DNA of 64,000 nt from Sandaracinaceae bacterium (GTDB lineage Bacteria > Myxococcota_A > Polyangia > Polyangiales > Houyiibacteriaceae): contig JADJJE010000016.1 of the NCBI GenBank assembly GCA_016706685.1, forward strand, positions 1 to 64,000, read 5' to 3'. Below are positions 1 through 8,531 of the stretch, piece by piece. A program made the position numbers and the translations under genes. How positions within the stretch are numbered: position 1 is the stretch's first letter; every line of letters begins with the position of its first letter. The notes under the pieces were generated by a model. The model saw only the letters and a list, made by a program, of their open reading frames with translations, made no database searches and was not told where the DNA came from.

Positions 1-7
1 GCGTGCG

Positions 8-685
8 TCACGGCGTCTTGATCTTGTAGCCCACGCCGCGGACCGTCTCGAGGCCGTCCACCGCAGAGCCCAGCTTCATGCGCAAGCGGCGGACGTGGAT
101 GTCCACCGTGCGGCTGGTGCCGTAGTAGTCCACACCCCAGACGCGCTCCAGGAGCTGCTGGCGCGAGTATACGCGGCCGCGGTTCTGGCAGAGGAAGCGC
201 AGCAGCGCGAACTCCTGCTGGGTGAGCTGCACCGGGCGGCTGTCCACGGTGACCTCGTGGGCCGCCAGGTCGATGCAGAGCGGCCCCATCTTGAGACGCT
301 CGGGCGCGTTGAAGTCGCTGCGACGCCACTCGGCGCGGCGGATGCGCAAGTAGAGCTCGGGCGCCACGTACGGAACCAAGGCGAAGTCGTCGAAGCCATC
401 GCTCGGGTCGAGGCGTGAGAGGCCCCGCACGGTGACGGCGGCCAGCACCGGGACCTCGGCCAGGGCTGGCGCGGCACGCAAGCGCATCAGCGCAGCGCGG
501 GCAGCGTCCACTTGATCGATGGCCTCGACCACCACGACCGCGGGGGGATCGTCCACCATCTCGGGCTCCGATAGGGAGTCCCACAGGGTGGCGATCCGCA
601 CGTTGCAGCCCAGGTCGCGGAGGACATTGACCGCGCCATCTTCACGCTCGAGCAGGCCCTCGGGGCCAACGACAAGTATCCACAT
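8..685 (-). CDS. OmpR-family winged-helix regulator with a degenerate receiver domain
   Basis: This 225-residue protein has a DNA-binding OmpR/PhoB winged helix in its C-terminal 100 residues. The region containing QLTQQEFALLRFL, the recognition-helix stretch RTVDIHVRRLRMKL and the final RGVGYKI is characteristic. The N-terminal half has receiver-like length, but the usual acidic pair is replaced by GPEG and the phospho-acceptor position reads VVVVEAID, with Glu instead of Asp. It may therefore act without phosphorylation. I chose the ATG at 685 because the protein then begins MWILVVG, like a receiver beta-1 strand; the frame stays open to 937 but has no domain there. No kinase gene is adjacent. 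It is divergent from the GAF protein. Confidence 0.85.
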   Translation of the reverse strand: MWILVVGPEGLLEREDGAVNVLRDLGCNVRIATLWDSLSEPEMVDDPPAVVVVEAIDQVDAARAALMRLRAAPALAEVPVLAAVTVRGLSRLDPSDGFDDFALVPYVAPELYLRIRRAEWRRSDFNAPERLKMGPLCIDLAAHEVTVDSRPVQLTQQEFALLRFLCQNRGRVYSRQQLLERVWGVDYYGTSRTVDIHVRRLRMKLGSAVDGLETVRGVGYKIKTP

Positions 686-858
686 GGTGTTTCCGATGTT
701 TCCTCGCCGAGCGTAGATGAAATGTACGCGCGCGCAATGCGGATGAAACAGAGGGGCGTTAGCGGCGCACCCGCAGCGCTGACCAGCCGACGAATTCTGC
801 ACACGAGGGCCGGAACGATGAATGCGGAGTCCGGAATCCCCTGGTAAGCTCCGGCGCG

Positions 859-2373
859 ATGAGCAAACGATGGCGAATCGAGGTCTCGGCGCTTGGGAGC
901 GACGAGGCGAAGGCAGAGGCCACGGTCGACGCGGCAAACTGGATGACCGCGCTCAAGGCCGGCCGCGCCGCGCTCGGCGAGAGCGGAGGCCTGCCCCCCG
1001 GCGCGAACCTGCGCCACGAATCGGGCGGCGCCGTCACCATCCACGACGCGCGCGAGCGCAAGACGTACCGCCTGTTCCCGGCCGATGCGGCCCCGGCCCC
1101 CGCCGCAGCGCCTGCCCCGAGCCCCGACGCGCCGGTCAAGAAGGCACGCCCGAAGACCATCGCCTACATCCCCGCCGAAGACGTGGCCACGGCGCTCGGG
1201 GGCGCTGCCGCCTTCGCGCCGACCAAGCCTGCGCCGGTGCAGCCCAGCCCGCAGCCGGTCGCCGCCGCTCCCGTGGCTGCGGCCGCCCCAGCGCCCGAGC
1301 CCGAGCCCGCGCCGCTGTCCGCCAAGAAGAAGATGGCCATGACCGTGGCGTACACGCCCGGTGATGACTTGCCGGCTTCGCCCAAGCAGGTGTTCGTGGG
1401 CGACCAGGCCACGGCGGACACGTTCTTGGACGCACCGCTCCCGGCGGCGCCCACCCCGGCGGCGGCACCGTTGGTTGCCCCAGTGTCCGACCCGGACGAC
1501 GATCCCATCTTGACCGAAGTGGACGTGGAGCTGCTGCTCTCGCGCGACGCCGAGCCCAGCGACCAGAACCCGCTGCGCTACCGTGAGCGCGTGTTCGTGG
1601 TGCCGCCCACGCTCACCCAAACCGAGGCGGAGGCGGTGGCGCGCGGCGAACTCGAGACCCTGCAGGCCGAACTCGAGTCCTTCCCCACCGGCAAGTACGT
1701 CTCCATCGCCGTCTTCGATCACGCCTGGGACGAACACCCGGCCCGGCCGCCCATCGTGACGCTGGACTGGAAGGACTGGCACGGGGACGCCGTGGTCGCC
1801 TACCCGCTGGCCACCCAGCCAGGCCGCCCGCTGTCGGTTGCCCCGGGGCCCGCCCTCGACCAGAGCGAGCGCTTGAGCGCGGCGTTCGAGGCCTGCCAGG
1901 ACCTCTTCTTCCTGGAGCGGCCCATCGACGCGCTGGAGTTCGCGGTGCGCCTGCTGGCCGAGCTGCTGCCCACGGACGTCACCATCGCCAGCATCTACGA
2001 CATCGACACGGACGAGCTGCGCGCCGCCAGCGTGCTGGGCGTGGACGGCATCGCCGGGCGTGCGGCCCGCGCGGGCACGGGCCTCTTGGGTGTCGCGGCG
2101 CAAGACGCCGCCGTGGCCCTGCGGGTGCACGACCTGACCGCCGACGCGCGCTTCGTGCACGCGGCCGAAGGTGTGCCGGGCATGAAGACGGGCGCCGCCA
2201 TCTACATGGCCATCGCGCGCCAGGGGCGTCTGTACGGCATGCTGCAGCTGTTCCGCCGTGGCGAGCCGCGCTTCACACGCAACGACGCCGAGCTGGTGCG
2301 CTACGTGGGCGAGCAGGTGGGCGAGTTCATGGCGCAGTTCAAGACCGTCCAGGCGCGCGCGCCCCGGGCCTGA
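859..2373 (+). CDS. GAF-domain protein with Ala/Pro-rich linker
   Basis: This 504-residue cytoplasmic protein has no signal peptide or membrane segment. Residues 1-75 form a small folded module containing RWRIEV and TYRLFP. A long Ala/Pro-rich linker to about residue 210 contains two short related motifs, KTIAYIPAEDVATAL and MTVAYTPGDDL. The C-terminal part, about residues 330-495, resembles a GAF sensory domain, with helix IDALEFAVRLLAELLP and a terminal strand-helix of the type MLQLFRRGEPRFTRNDAELVRYVGEQVGEFM. The ligand is unknown and there is no attached output domain, so it probably acts by protein contact. Similar N-terminal modules are common in myxobacterial proteins, but I cannot name the family. 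Confidence 0.8.
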   Translation: MSKRWRIEVSALGSDEAKAEATVDAANWMTALKAGRAALGESGGLPPGANLRHESGGAVTIHDARERKTYRLFPADAAPAPAAAPAPSPDAPVKKARPKTIAYIPAEDVATALGGAAAFAPTKPAPVQPSPQPVAAAPVAAAAPAPEPEPAPLSAKKKMAMTVAYTPGDDLPASPKQVFVGDQATADTFLDAPLPAAPTPAAAPLVAPVSDPDDDPILTEVDVELLLSRDAEPSDQNPLRYRERVFVVPPTLTQTEAEAVARGELETLQAELESFPTGKYVSIAVFDHAWDEHPARPPIVTLDWKDWHGDAVVAYPLATQPGRPLSVAPGPALDQSERLSAAFEACQDLFFLERPIDALEFAVRLLAELLPTDVTIASIYDIDTDELRAASVLGVDGIAGRAARAGTGLLGVAAQDAAVALRVHDLTADARFVHAAEGVPGMKTGAAIYMAIARQGRLYGMLQLFRRGEPRFTRNDAELVRYVGEQVGEFMAQFKTVQARAPRA

Positions 2374-2382
2374 CACGGGGCG

Positions 2383-3495
2383 TCACGCGGGCTGGCTGGG
2401 GACGCGGGGCTGACCCGTGAGCAGCCCACCCAGCTCGGGGTTGCCGTGCTTGCGCCACACCAGCCCGTCGAGCGCGTAGTGCGTGGTCTGCGGCAGCGAG
2501 AGCAGCGGCACCAGCCACACCAGGGCCGCGCTGCTGGCGGGTGAGCCCTCGCCGAAGAGCCACGCGCGCTCCTGCCAGACGAAGCGGTCCCACAGCCACT
2601 CCTCGGCGAACGCGAGCCCCAGCAGCAGGAGCAACGCCACCGGCAGCCCGGCGCGCATGATGCGCCCGAGCACGCTGCCAGGGAGCTGCGCGCCGCGCAC
2701 CTGGCCGTAGAGCAGCGTGAGGCCCAGATAGGGAATGCCGTGGATCAGCACGTTGGTCACGGTGAACGCGTAGTCCGCGTTGGTGAGCACGATGCCGGCG
2801 GCCCAACACGCGGCGGTGCTGAGCACCAGCAGCACCACGCCCGGGTGCACGTCGCCCCGCATGAAGCGCTGGGCGCTGCGCAGACCGAACGCCACCAGGA
2901 GGGCCCCGTAGACGGGCGCGGCGGCGCTGGCGAGCGCGATCATGGCCGTGCTGGGCACCGTCAGGAAGTCGCCCTGCACGAACCACGCAAACCGGCGGGG
3001 CAGGTGCGCGTGCCACTGCAGCACGGGGTAGATCATGCACGCGTAGAGCGTGGTGACCTCGAGCATCGCGTCCCAGCGGCCAGGAGGCAGGCGGCGGTGA
3101 TAGAGCTTCAGCCATCCGGCTTGCTGCCGCACGAAGTGGAACAGCGCGAGGTAGGCCAGCGCGCGCCAGAAGAGCATGGACGACGACGCGTGCAGCGCGA
3201 CCCCGGCCGCGTAGCAGCAGAGCGGCACACCCGCATAGACCAGCGGGCGGCGACGCAGCTCGGCGGGGTCGAGATACACGCGGTAGAGCGTGGACCAGAC
3301 GTGCGCCACGTCCACGCCGAGCACGAGCACGAGCCAGACCCACTCCGGCGAGTCGCCGCTCGAGATGCCGAGCACGTAGCCCAGGAGCAACAGCCCCAGG
3401 GAGAGCGCTGCGCTCCCACCGAAGAGCAGCAGGTCCAAGCGCGCCCCGAACAGCCAGGGCGCCTCACCGAAGACTGCCGCACGCGGGGCCGTCAC
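2383..3495 (-). CDS. multipass membrane protein with conserved-looking His motifs
   Basis: This 370-residue polytopic inner-membrane protein has about eight to ten hydrophobic segments. Histidine-containing motifs lie near membrane borders (VAHVWSTLYRVY, ALFHFVRQQAGWLKLYHRR, LIHGIPYLG, TTHYALDGLVWR). Such spacing resembles membrane-bound di-iron or carotenoid-cleavage type enzymes, but I do not recognise a specific family. I selected the GTG at 3495 because it follows the TGA of the upstream flavoprotein by one base (TGAGGTG), implying translational coupling; an ATG at 3549 would overlap that gene. It is the last gene of the operon that starts at 9616, so it likely works with the flavoprotein and the aminopropyltransferase-like enzyme. 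Confidence 0.8.
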   Translation of the reverse strand: MTAPRAAVFGEAPWLFGARLDLLLFGGSAALSLGLLLLGYVLGISSGDSPEWVWLVLVLGVDVAHVWSTLYRVYLDPAELRRRPLVYAGVPLCCYAAGVALHASSSMLFWRALAYLALFHFVRQQAGWLKLYHRRLPPGRWDAMLEVTTLYACMIYPVLQWHAHLPRRFAWFVQGDFLTVPSTAMIALASAAAPVYGALLVAFGLRSAQRFMRGDVHPGVVLLVLSTAACWAAGIVLTNADYAFTVTNVLIHGIPYLGLTLLYGQVRGAQLPGSVLGRIMRAGLPVALLLLLGLAFAEEWLWDRFVWQERAWLFGEGSPASSAALVWLVPLLSLPQTTHYALDGLVWRKHGNPELGGLLTGQPRVPSQPA

Positions 3496-3496
3496 C

Positions 3497-5167
3497 TCAG
3501 GCCCCCTGCGAGAGCGCTGCCACAGCCTCGTCAGCCGCGCGCAGCCCATGGAAGAAGGCCTCTTCGAAGATGGCCAGGCCCGAGAGGTCGCTGTGGGCGA
3601 AGTGCACGGCGCCGAGCGGCAGCTTGGCGTCGCGGCGCGCGCGGCTCTCCATCATGCCGACGCGGGGCTGCACCATGGCGTGGCCCCAGCGGAACACGTC
3701 GAGGCGCGTGAGCACGTCGGGCAGCTGCCGATGCGCGCGGCGCAGGTCGGCCAGCACCGCATCGCGCCACACGCCGTAGTCGGCCTCGAAGAGCTGCCGG
3801 CGCCCCTCGGCCGCGTCTTCGGTGGCGAGCGGCCAGTAGTGCGTGAGCACCCCGGGCCCGCGGTCACGGCCACGCTGGTGCGTGGCGCTGATGTAGCCGA
3901 GCGACGGGCTGTCGTAGATCACGTTGTCCCAGCACTCGCCCACGCCGCGCGACGCCGGCCGCTCGCTCACGTGCAGGTTGGCCACCATCCACGCGCCGTA
4001 CGTGAAGCGGCTCTGCACCTCGGTGTCGCGCTCGTGGAGGCCGCGCACCACGCGGTTGGCCACGAAGCGCGGCATGGCCACGATGCAGCGCTCCGCGATG
4101 ACCCGGCGCAGCTCGCCACTTCCGGTGTCCAGGATGCCGAGCTCCACGCTCTCTGGCTCGCCCTCCACCCGGCGGGGCACCACCTCCACCGCCATCTGAC
4201 CACGGCGGAGGCTCACGCCGGCACGCTGCGCGCGGGACGCCATGTGCTGCACGAGCGCGCCGTTGCCCTCGGGCCACGTCAGCAGCTCCATGGTGTCTTC
4301 GCCGGGCTCCTCGGTGCGCGCCACCCAGTAGAAGAACATGGCCCACGCGCTGGCCTGCTCGGCGCGCAGCCCGTAGTCGTCGCGGCAGGCGTAGTCCACC
4401 AGCCAGCGCAGGCGCTCGGAGCGGAAGCCCTCGCGCGCGAGCCAGGCGCTGGCGCTCAGCCGGTCGAGGGCCAGGATCTCGGCGTCGTCGGTGGCCAGCG
4501 CGCACGGGATGGCGAAGGCGCGGCGCCCCTGCGCGTCTCGGAAGCGCACGTAGAAGTCCACGCGTTGATGAAAGCGCTGGAGCTCGGCCAAGTCCTCGGG
4601 GCTGGCGCCCGCATACGGGTAGAGACCCCGCTCCCAGTAGCCCTGGTGGAACACGCGCGACTCCGGCTCGCGCACCAACAGGTGCTCGGCGCCGCTCACG
4701 GCGCCGTCGCCCGCGTTCTGCTCGAGGGCGCCCATCTCGCGCAGCAGCGCAAGCAGGTCTGCGTTGTGCGCCATGGGCAGCGGCAGGTAGTGCGCGCCCC
4801 AGGGATAGGGCGTCACGCGGCTCTCGTCGCTGCGCGAGGTGCCCCCCAGCACGGGCTCCAGCTCGAAGAGCGCCACGCCCTCGGTGAGCGTCTGGCTCGC
4901 GCGATACGCTGCGCTCAGGCCCGCGGGGCCGCCTCCCACGATGGCCAGCCGCACGCGCTCCACGGGCGCGCCCGCCAGCGCCTCCACGCGGATGCCGTCG
5001 CGCAGCCGATGACCCGCGACGAGATCGGGGCCGAGCAGCTCACCCGGGACGGGCGCACGCGGGGCGTTGCCCCCGCAGCCCTCGAGCAAGCCACTGGCCA
5101 GCGCATGGCCCAGCAGCGGCGCGCCGAGCAGGGCCCGCAGGACCTCTCGCCGGCTGGTCGTGCTCAC
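3497..5167 (-). CDS. secreted FAD-dependent amine-oxidase-like oxidoreductase
   Basis: This 556-residue flavoprotein has an N-terminal export signal carrying an RR motif (TTSRREVLRALLG) and a Cys near residue 30 (LLEGCGG). It is probably Tat-exported and possibly lipid-anchored. A dinucleotide-binding motif AIVGGGPAGLSAAYRA lies at about residues 78-93, followed by the Glu and LGGTSRSDES that typify the FAD-binding monoamine oxidase/phytoene desaturase superfamily. The substrate is not deducible. Its place directly after a spermidine-synthase-like gene suggests an amine or polyamine-derived substrate (inference). The start is the GTG at 5167, which overlaps the upstream stop by GTGA and has a purine-rich GAGGGTGGA before it; an ATG five codons upstream is an alternative. 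Confidence 0.85.
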   Translation of the reverse strand: MSTTSRREVLRALLGAPLLGHALASGLLEGCGGNAPRAPVPGELLGPDLVAGHRLRDGIRVEALAGAPVERVRLAIVGGGPAGLSAAYRASQTLTEGVALFELEPVLGGTSRSDESRVTPYPWGAHYLPLPMAHNADLLALLREMGALEQNAGDGAVSGAEHLLVREPESRVFHQGYWERGLYPYAGASPEDLAELQRFHQRVDFYVRFRDAQGRRAFAIPCALATDDAEILALDRLSASAWLAREGFRSERLRWLVDYACRDDYGLRAEQASAWAMFFYWVARTEEPGEDTMELLTWPEGNGALVQHMASRAQRAGVSLRRGQMAVEVVPRRVEGEPESVELGILDTGSGELRRVIAERCIVAMPRFVANRVVRGLHERDTEVQSRFTYGAWMVANLHVSERPASRGVGECWDNVIYDSPSLGYISATHQRGRDRGPGVLTHYWPLATEDAAEGRRQLFEADYGVWRDAVLADLRRAHRQLPDVLTRLDVFRWGHAMVQPRVGMMESRARRDAKLPLGAVHFAHSDLSGLAIFEEAFFHGLRAADEAVAALSQGA

Positions 5168-6735
5168 TCCACCCTCGACCACTCGCGCTCGTAGTAGCGC
5201 ACCAGCATCTGGTTGTTGAGGCGGTTGGTCTCCACGGGCACCCGCGACATGTCGGGCCCGAACACGAAGAGCGAAGCCAACGTGGGACCGTCCAGGTAGC
5301 GCAGGCTGCCCAGCAGTGGCTCACGCGGCGGCGCGAACGGCACACGGCGCGCCAGCACGTAGCCCCACTCGCCGAAGGACGGCACGGTGGCGTGGAACGC
5401 GTGGGTGGTGAACCCGGACTCGCGCATGGTGGCCTCGATGCACCAGAAGCTCTGACGCGCGTAGAGCGGCGACGTGCTCTGCACCACCACCGCGCTGTGG
5501 TCCGCCATGGCCGTCTGCAGAATGTGGTAGAAGCTGCGCGTGTAGAGCTTGCCCAAGCTGAAGTTGTTGGGGTCGGGGAAGTCCACCAGCACCACGTCGA
5601 ACGCCTCGGGTGTGCCCGTGGGGTGCTCGCGCACGCGCTCGTCCAGCCACACCATGGCGTCGTCGTTCACCACGGTCACGCGCGGGTCGGCCAGGCTGTT
5701 GCCGTTGAGCTCGCGCAGGAACGGGTCGGTGAGCGCGAGGCGCGTCATGGCCGGGTCTAGGTCCACCAGCACCACCTCGCGCACGCCGTCGTACTTCAGC
5801 ACCTCGCGCACCGCGAGGCCGTCACCGCCGCCCAGCACCAGCACGCGCTCGTGGCGCTCTGCCGCGGCGAACGCAGGGTGCACCAGCGACTCGTGGTAGC
5901 GGTACTCGTCGTTGGAGCTGAACTGCAGGTTGCCGTCCAGGAACAGCTGCGTACCCCGCAAGCCGCGCGTCATGACGATGCGCTGATAGCGCGACTGCTG
6001 CGCGTGCACGATGGGGTTCGGATAGAGCGCCTGCTCCGTGTAGTCCACGATGGCGTCGGCATACACGAAGGTGGTGCCGAGCCCGAGCGCCAGCAGCAGC
6101 GCCGTGATGCGCAGGCGCGCGCGCACGCCAGCAGGGATGAGCCCGGCCAGCAGCGTGGTGGCCATGACCGCCACGGCGCAGTTGAGCAGCCCGAAGAACA
6201 GCGACGTGCGCATCAAGCCCAGGTTGGGCACGAAGACGATGGCGAACAGGATGGAGCCGAAGAGCGCGCCGATGTAGTCGAAGGTCAGGACGCGAGCGAC
6301 CAGCTCCTCGAACTCGAGCTCCTCCTTGAGGATGCGCATGAGCAGCGGGATCTCGAGGCCCACCAGCGTGCCGATGGCCAGGATGAGCCCGTAGAGCAGC
6401 ACCGGGAAGGCGTCGGTGTAGGCCGCCCCCAGCTGCAGCATGGGCACCGACGCGCCACCCACGAGCGCCGCCGAGAGCTCCACCTCCACGAAGCGCTGAC
6501 CCACGTTCCCCTTCACGTAGCGTGAGAGGAAGGAGCCGATGCCCATGGCGAACAGGTAGACGCCGATGGTGGTGCTGAACTGCCGAACGGAGTCGCCCAG
6601 CACGTAGCTCGAGTACGCCCCCGCCAGCAGCTCGTAGACGAGGCCCGACGTCGCGACGATCATGACCGTCACGAAGAGGAGCGGAGTACGAAGAGGCGAT
6701 GGCGCGGTGGCTTGGTCGGCCCCGGGCTCAGCCAT
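5164..6735 (-). CDS. speE: membrane-fused polyamine aminopropyltransferase (spermidine synthase-like)
   Basis: This 523-residue protein has an N-terminal membrane domain of about seven helices (residues 17-225) fused to a SpeE-type methyltransferase-fold domain. The nucleotide-binding signature LVLGGGDGLAVREVLKY spans residues 299-315, followed by the acidic VDLDP; DFPDPNN around residue 385 matches the family's active-site region. The fused architecture is common in environmental bacteria, and its true product is often unproven. It is likely membrane-bound with the catalytic domain in the cytosol. No S-adenosylmethionine decarboxylase gene is seen nearby. It overlaps the DUF350 gene by 8 bases and the flavoprotein by 4, so expression is coupled. 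Confidence 0.88.
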   Translation of the reverse strand: MAEPGADQATAPSPLRTPLLFVTVMIVATSGLVYELLAGAYSSYVLGDSVRQFSTTIGVYLFAMGIGSFLSRYVKGNVGQRFVEVELSAALVGGASVPMLQLGAAYTDAFPVLLYGLILAIGTLVGLEIPLLMRILKEELEFEELVARVLTFDYIGALFGSILFAIVFVPNLGLMRTSLFFGLLNCAVAVMATTLLAGLIPAGVRARLRITALLLALGLGTTFVYADAIVDYTEQALYPNPIVHAQQSRYQRIVMTRGLRGTQLFLDGNLQFSSNDEYRYHESLVHPAFAAAERHERVLVLGGGDGLAVREVLKYDGVREVVLVDLDPAMTRLALTDPFLRELNGNSLADPRVTVVNDDAMVWLDERVREHPTGTPEAFDVVLVDFPDPNNFSLGKLYTRSFYHILQTAMADHSAVVVQSTSPLYARQSFWCIEATMRESGFTTHAFHATVPSFGEWGYVLARRVPFAPPREPLLGSLRYLDGPTLASLFVFGPDMSRVPVETNRLNNQMLVRYYEREWSRVE

Positions 6736-6952
6736 GCAGCGCAGCGGAGACGATCATCGCGACACCGATGATGACCGAGCCGATCACGATGCCGAGCGCC
6801 GTGTTCTGGTCTTCTTCGATCTCTTTGCGGATGGAGAACGGCGCCACTTTGTTGATGATGAAGAAGGCGACACCGAAGAACACCATGCCGATGATGCTGA
6901 ACACCACCGAAGCGATGATGGCGTTGACGAACGTGTCGAGGTTACCGGTCAT
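6728..6952 (-). CDS. DUF350 small membrane protein
   Basis: This 74-residue protein has two transmembrane helices: residues 9-32 (IIASVVFSIIGMVFFGVAFF) and residues 51-72 (LGIVIGSVIIGVAMIVSAAL). The short charged hairpin SIRKEIEEDQNTALG lies between them, which is the DUF350 pattern. DUF350 genes frequently sit beside membrane-fused spermidine synthases, as here. The function is unknown; a membrane partner or channel-like subunit is plausible. It overlaps both neighbours (ATGA at 6949-6952), so it is part of the same operon. Confidence 0.88.
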   Translation of the reverse strand: MTGNLDTFVNAIIASVVFSIIGMVFFGVAFFIINKVAPFSIRKEIEEDQNTALGIVIGSVIIGVAMIVSAALHG

Positions 6953-7518
6953 GTTCCATTCCTCTCGGGGTGAGCCCTTGCTATCACGGATCGGCGGGCG
7001 AGGGCAAAGAGCGCGGGGGCCCAGACCAGCAGGCCCGCCAGCAAGAGGGGCCAGGGGGTGCGGCGGCCGCCCGTGATGCGCACCTGCACCTGCTCGGACT
7101 CCGAGGGGCCGTCCACGGCGCCCTCGATGCGCAGCCGGTACGTGGCGGGGGCCACGGCGCTGAAGTGGGCGTGGGCCACCTGCTCGCCGTCCAGCAGCTC
7201 GAGGGGCACGTCTCGCACGTCGGCGTCGCTGTCCCCCTGCGGAACGAGGCCAACCAGCACACCAGACCAGCCCACCGGGCGCTCGCGGCTGAGCTCCACT
7301 TCGATGGCGGAAGAGGTCAAAACCGTGAACGGCTCACCGTGGGAGACAGCCCGCGCAGGGCCCTCCTCCGACTCGATGGCGTCCTCGAAGCCGTAGAGCG
7401 TGACCTCCGCCTGGTGCTCGAAGGCGGGGGCACCGAAGTCGAGGACCCCGGCGGCCACCGCGAGCGCCACGCTGAGGAAGAGCGCGACCCCGACCCGCTG
7501 GCGGTCGGGCGCTTCCAT
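6949..7518 (-). CDS. membrane-anchored extracytoplasmic protein of unknown function
   Basis: This 189-residue protein has an N-terminal hydrophobic helix (VGVALFLSVALAVAAGVL) and a C-terminal one (PWPLLLAGLLVWAPALFALA). Between them is a beta-rich domain of about 130 residues, presumably outside the cytoplasm. The middle ends in a carbohydrate-binding or Ig-like looking stretch, ATYRLRIEGAVDGPSESEQVQVRI. I recognise no named family. It shares one base with the surA-like stop upstream (TGATG) and overlaps the DUF350 gene, so it is probably an accessory subunit of the DUF350/aminopropyltransferase unit. Confidence 0.75.
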   Translation of the reverse strand: MEAPDRQRVGVALFLSVALAVAAGVLDFGAPAFEHQAEVTLYGFEDAIESEEGPARAVSHGEPFTVLTSSAIEVELSRERPVGWSGVLVGLVPQGDSDADVRDVPLELLDGEQVAHAHFSAVAPATYRLRIEGAVDGPSESEQVQVRITGGRRTPWPLLLAGLLVWAPALFALARRSVIARAHPERNGT

Positions 7519-8531
7519 CAGATGCGTCGCTCGATCATGGCTCCCCGGCGCAGCTCGGTGAGGAACAGCTCCTCTTGGCGGGCCATGGCCACGTCGAGCA
7601 TCTGCCGGAAGATGTACTCCCGCACTTCATCGTATGGCGGGACGTCACCCTCGCTCTGCTCGCGCTCGTGCAGCAGGAACACGTGGAAGCCTCCGGGGCC
7701 CCGCACCACGCCGCTGACCTGGCCCTCCTCCAGCGTCATGAGCTGCTCTTCCAGCTCCTGGGGCAGGTCGCCCTGACGCAGCCAGCCCAGCTCGCCGCCG
7801 CCCACCTCGGCGATGGCCGCCTGGAAGTTGCTGGCGGTGAGGCGAGCCTGGAGCTCCTCGGCGCGGAGGCGCGTGGCGGCCACCTCCGAAGCGTTGCTGC
7901 CCGCCGGCAGCTCCACGAACACGTGCGACGCCCGGAAGCGCAGGGCCCGGTTGGTGCGCCGCACCTCTTCGTCGTAGCGCGCACGCACGTCTTCGGTGAT
8001 GTTCACGCGGCCACGGGCGCGCTGGTTGAGCACCTTCAGGCGCAGCAGCTGACGGCGCAGGTCGTCGCGGTACTGCGCGGGGGTGAAGCCCTGCTCGCGC
8101 ACGGCATCCCAGAATTCGGGCTCGCCCAGGTTGTTCTGGCGGCGAACGTTGGCGATGGCACGCTCCACGTCCTCGGTGGAGACGCGCAGGCTCATGCGGG
8201 TGGCCGCCTGGCGGATGAGCTCTTCGTCGATCAACCGGTCGAGGATCTCGGTGTAGAGCCGCTCGCGCAGGGCCACGCGCTCGGCCTGGCTATCGGCGGC
8301 CATGATCTGTGGGACGAAGGGCGCCGCGCGGCGCCGCACCTCACTGAGCCAGATGGCCTCGTCGTTGACCACCGCCGCCACCTGCTCGATGACGTCGGCT
8401 TCCGCCGGGAGCGCAGAGAGGCCCGCCGCGAGGCCGGCCAGCAGCAGCGCCGTGACGAGGCGCAGGCCGCGCTTGCGTGGGACCAGCGCGGAGGTGCGCT
8501 GCGGTGGCGCCATGTCGTTCGTGTTGCTCAT
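7518..8531 (-). CDS. SurA-like periplasmic peptidyl-prolyl isomerase/chaperone
   Basis: This 337-residue exported protein has a signal peptide at residues 20-46 ending ALPAEA. Next is the SurA N-terminal signature VIEQVAAVVNDEAIWLSEVRRRA. A parvulin domain of about 90 residues carries SHVFVELPAGS, GGGELGWLRQGDLP and GPGGFHVFLLHERE. SurA family members fold outer-membrane proteins. Only one parvulin domain is visible, whereas E. coli SurA has two. The ATG at 8531 overlaps the stop of the upstream isomerase gene by four bases, so the two foldases are made together. Confidence 0.88.
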   Translation of the reverse strand: MSNTNDMAPPQRTSALVPRKRGLRLVTALLLAGLAAGLSALPAEADVIEQVAAVVNDEAIWLSEVRRRAAPFVPQIMAADSQAERVALRERLYTEILDRLIDEELIRQAATRMSLRVSTEDVERAIANVRRQNNLGEPEFWDAVREQGFTPAQYRDDLRRQLLRLKVLNQRARGRVNITEDVRARYDEEVRRTNRALRFRASHVFVELPAGSNASEVAATRLRAEELQARLTASNFQAAIAEVGGGELGWLRQGDLPQELEEQLMTLEEGQVSGVVRGPGGFHVFLLHEREQSEGDVPPYDEVREYIFRQMLDVAMARQEELFLTELRRGAMIERRI

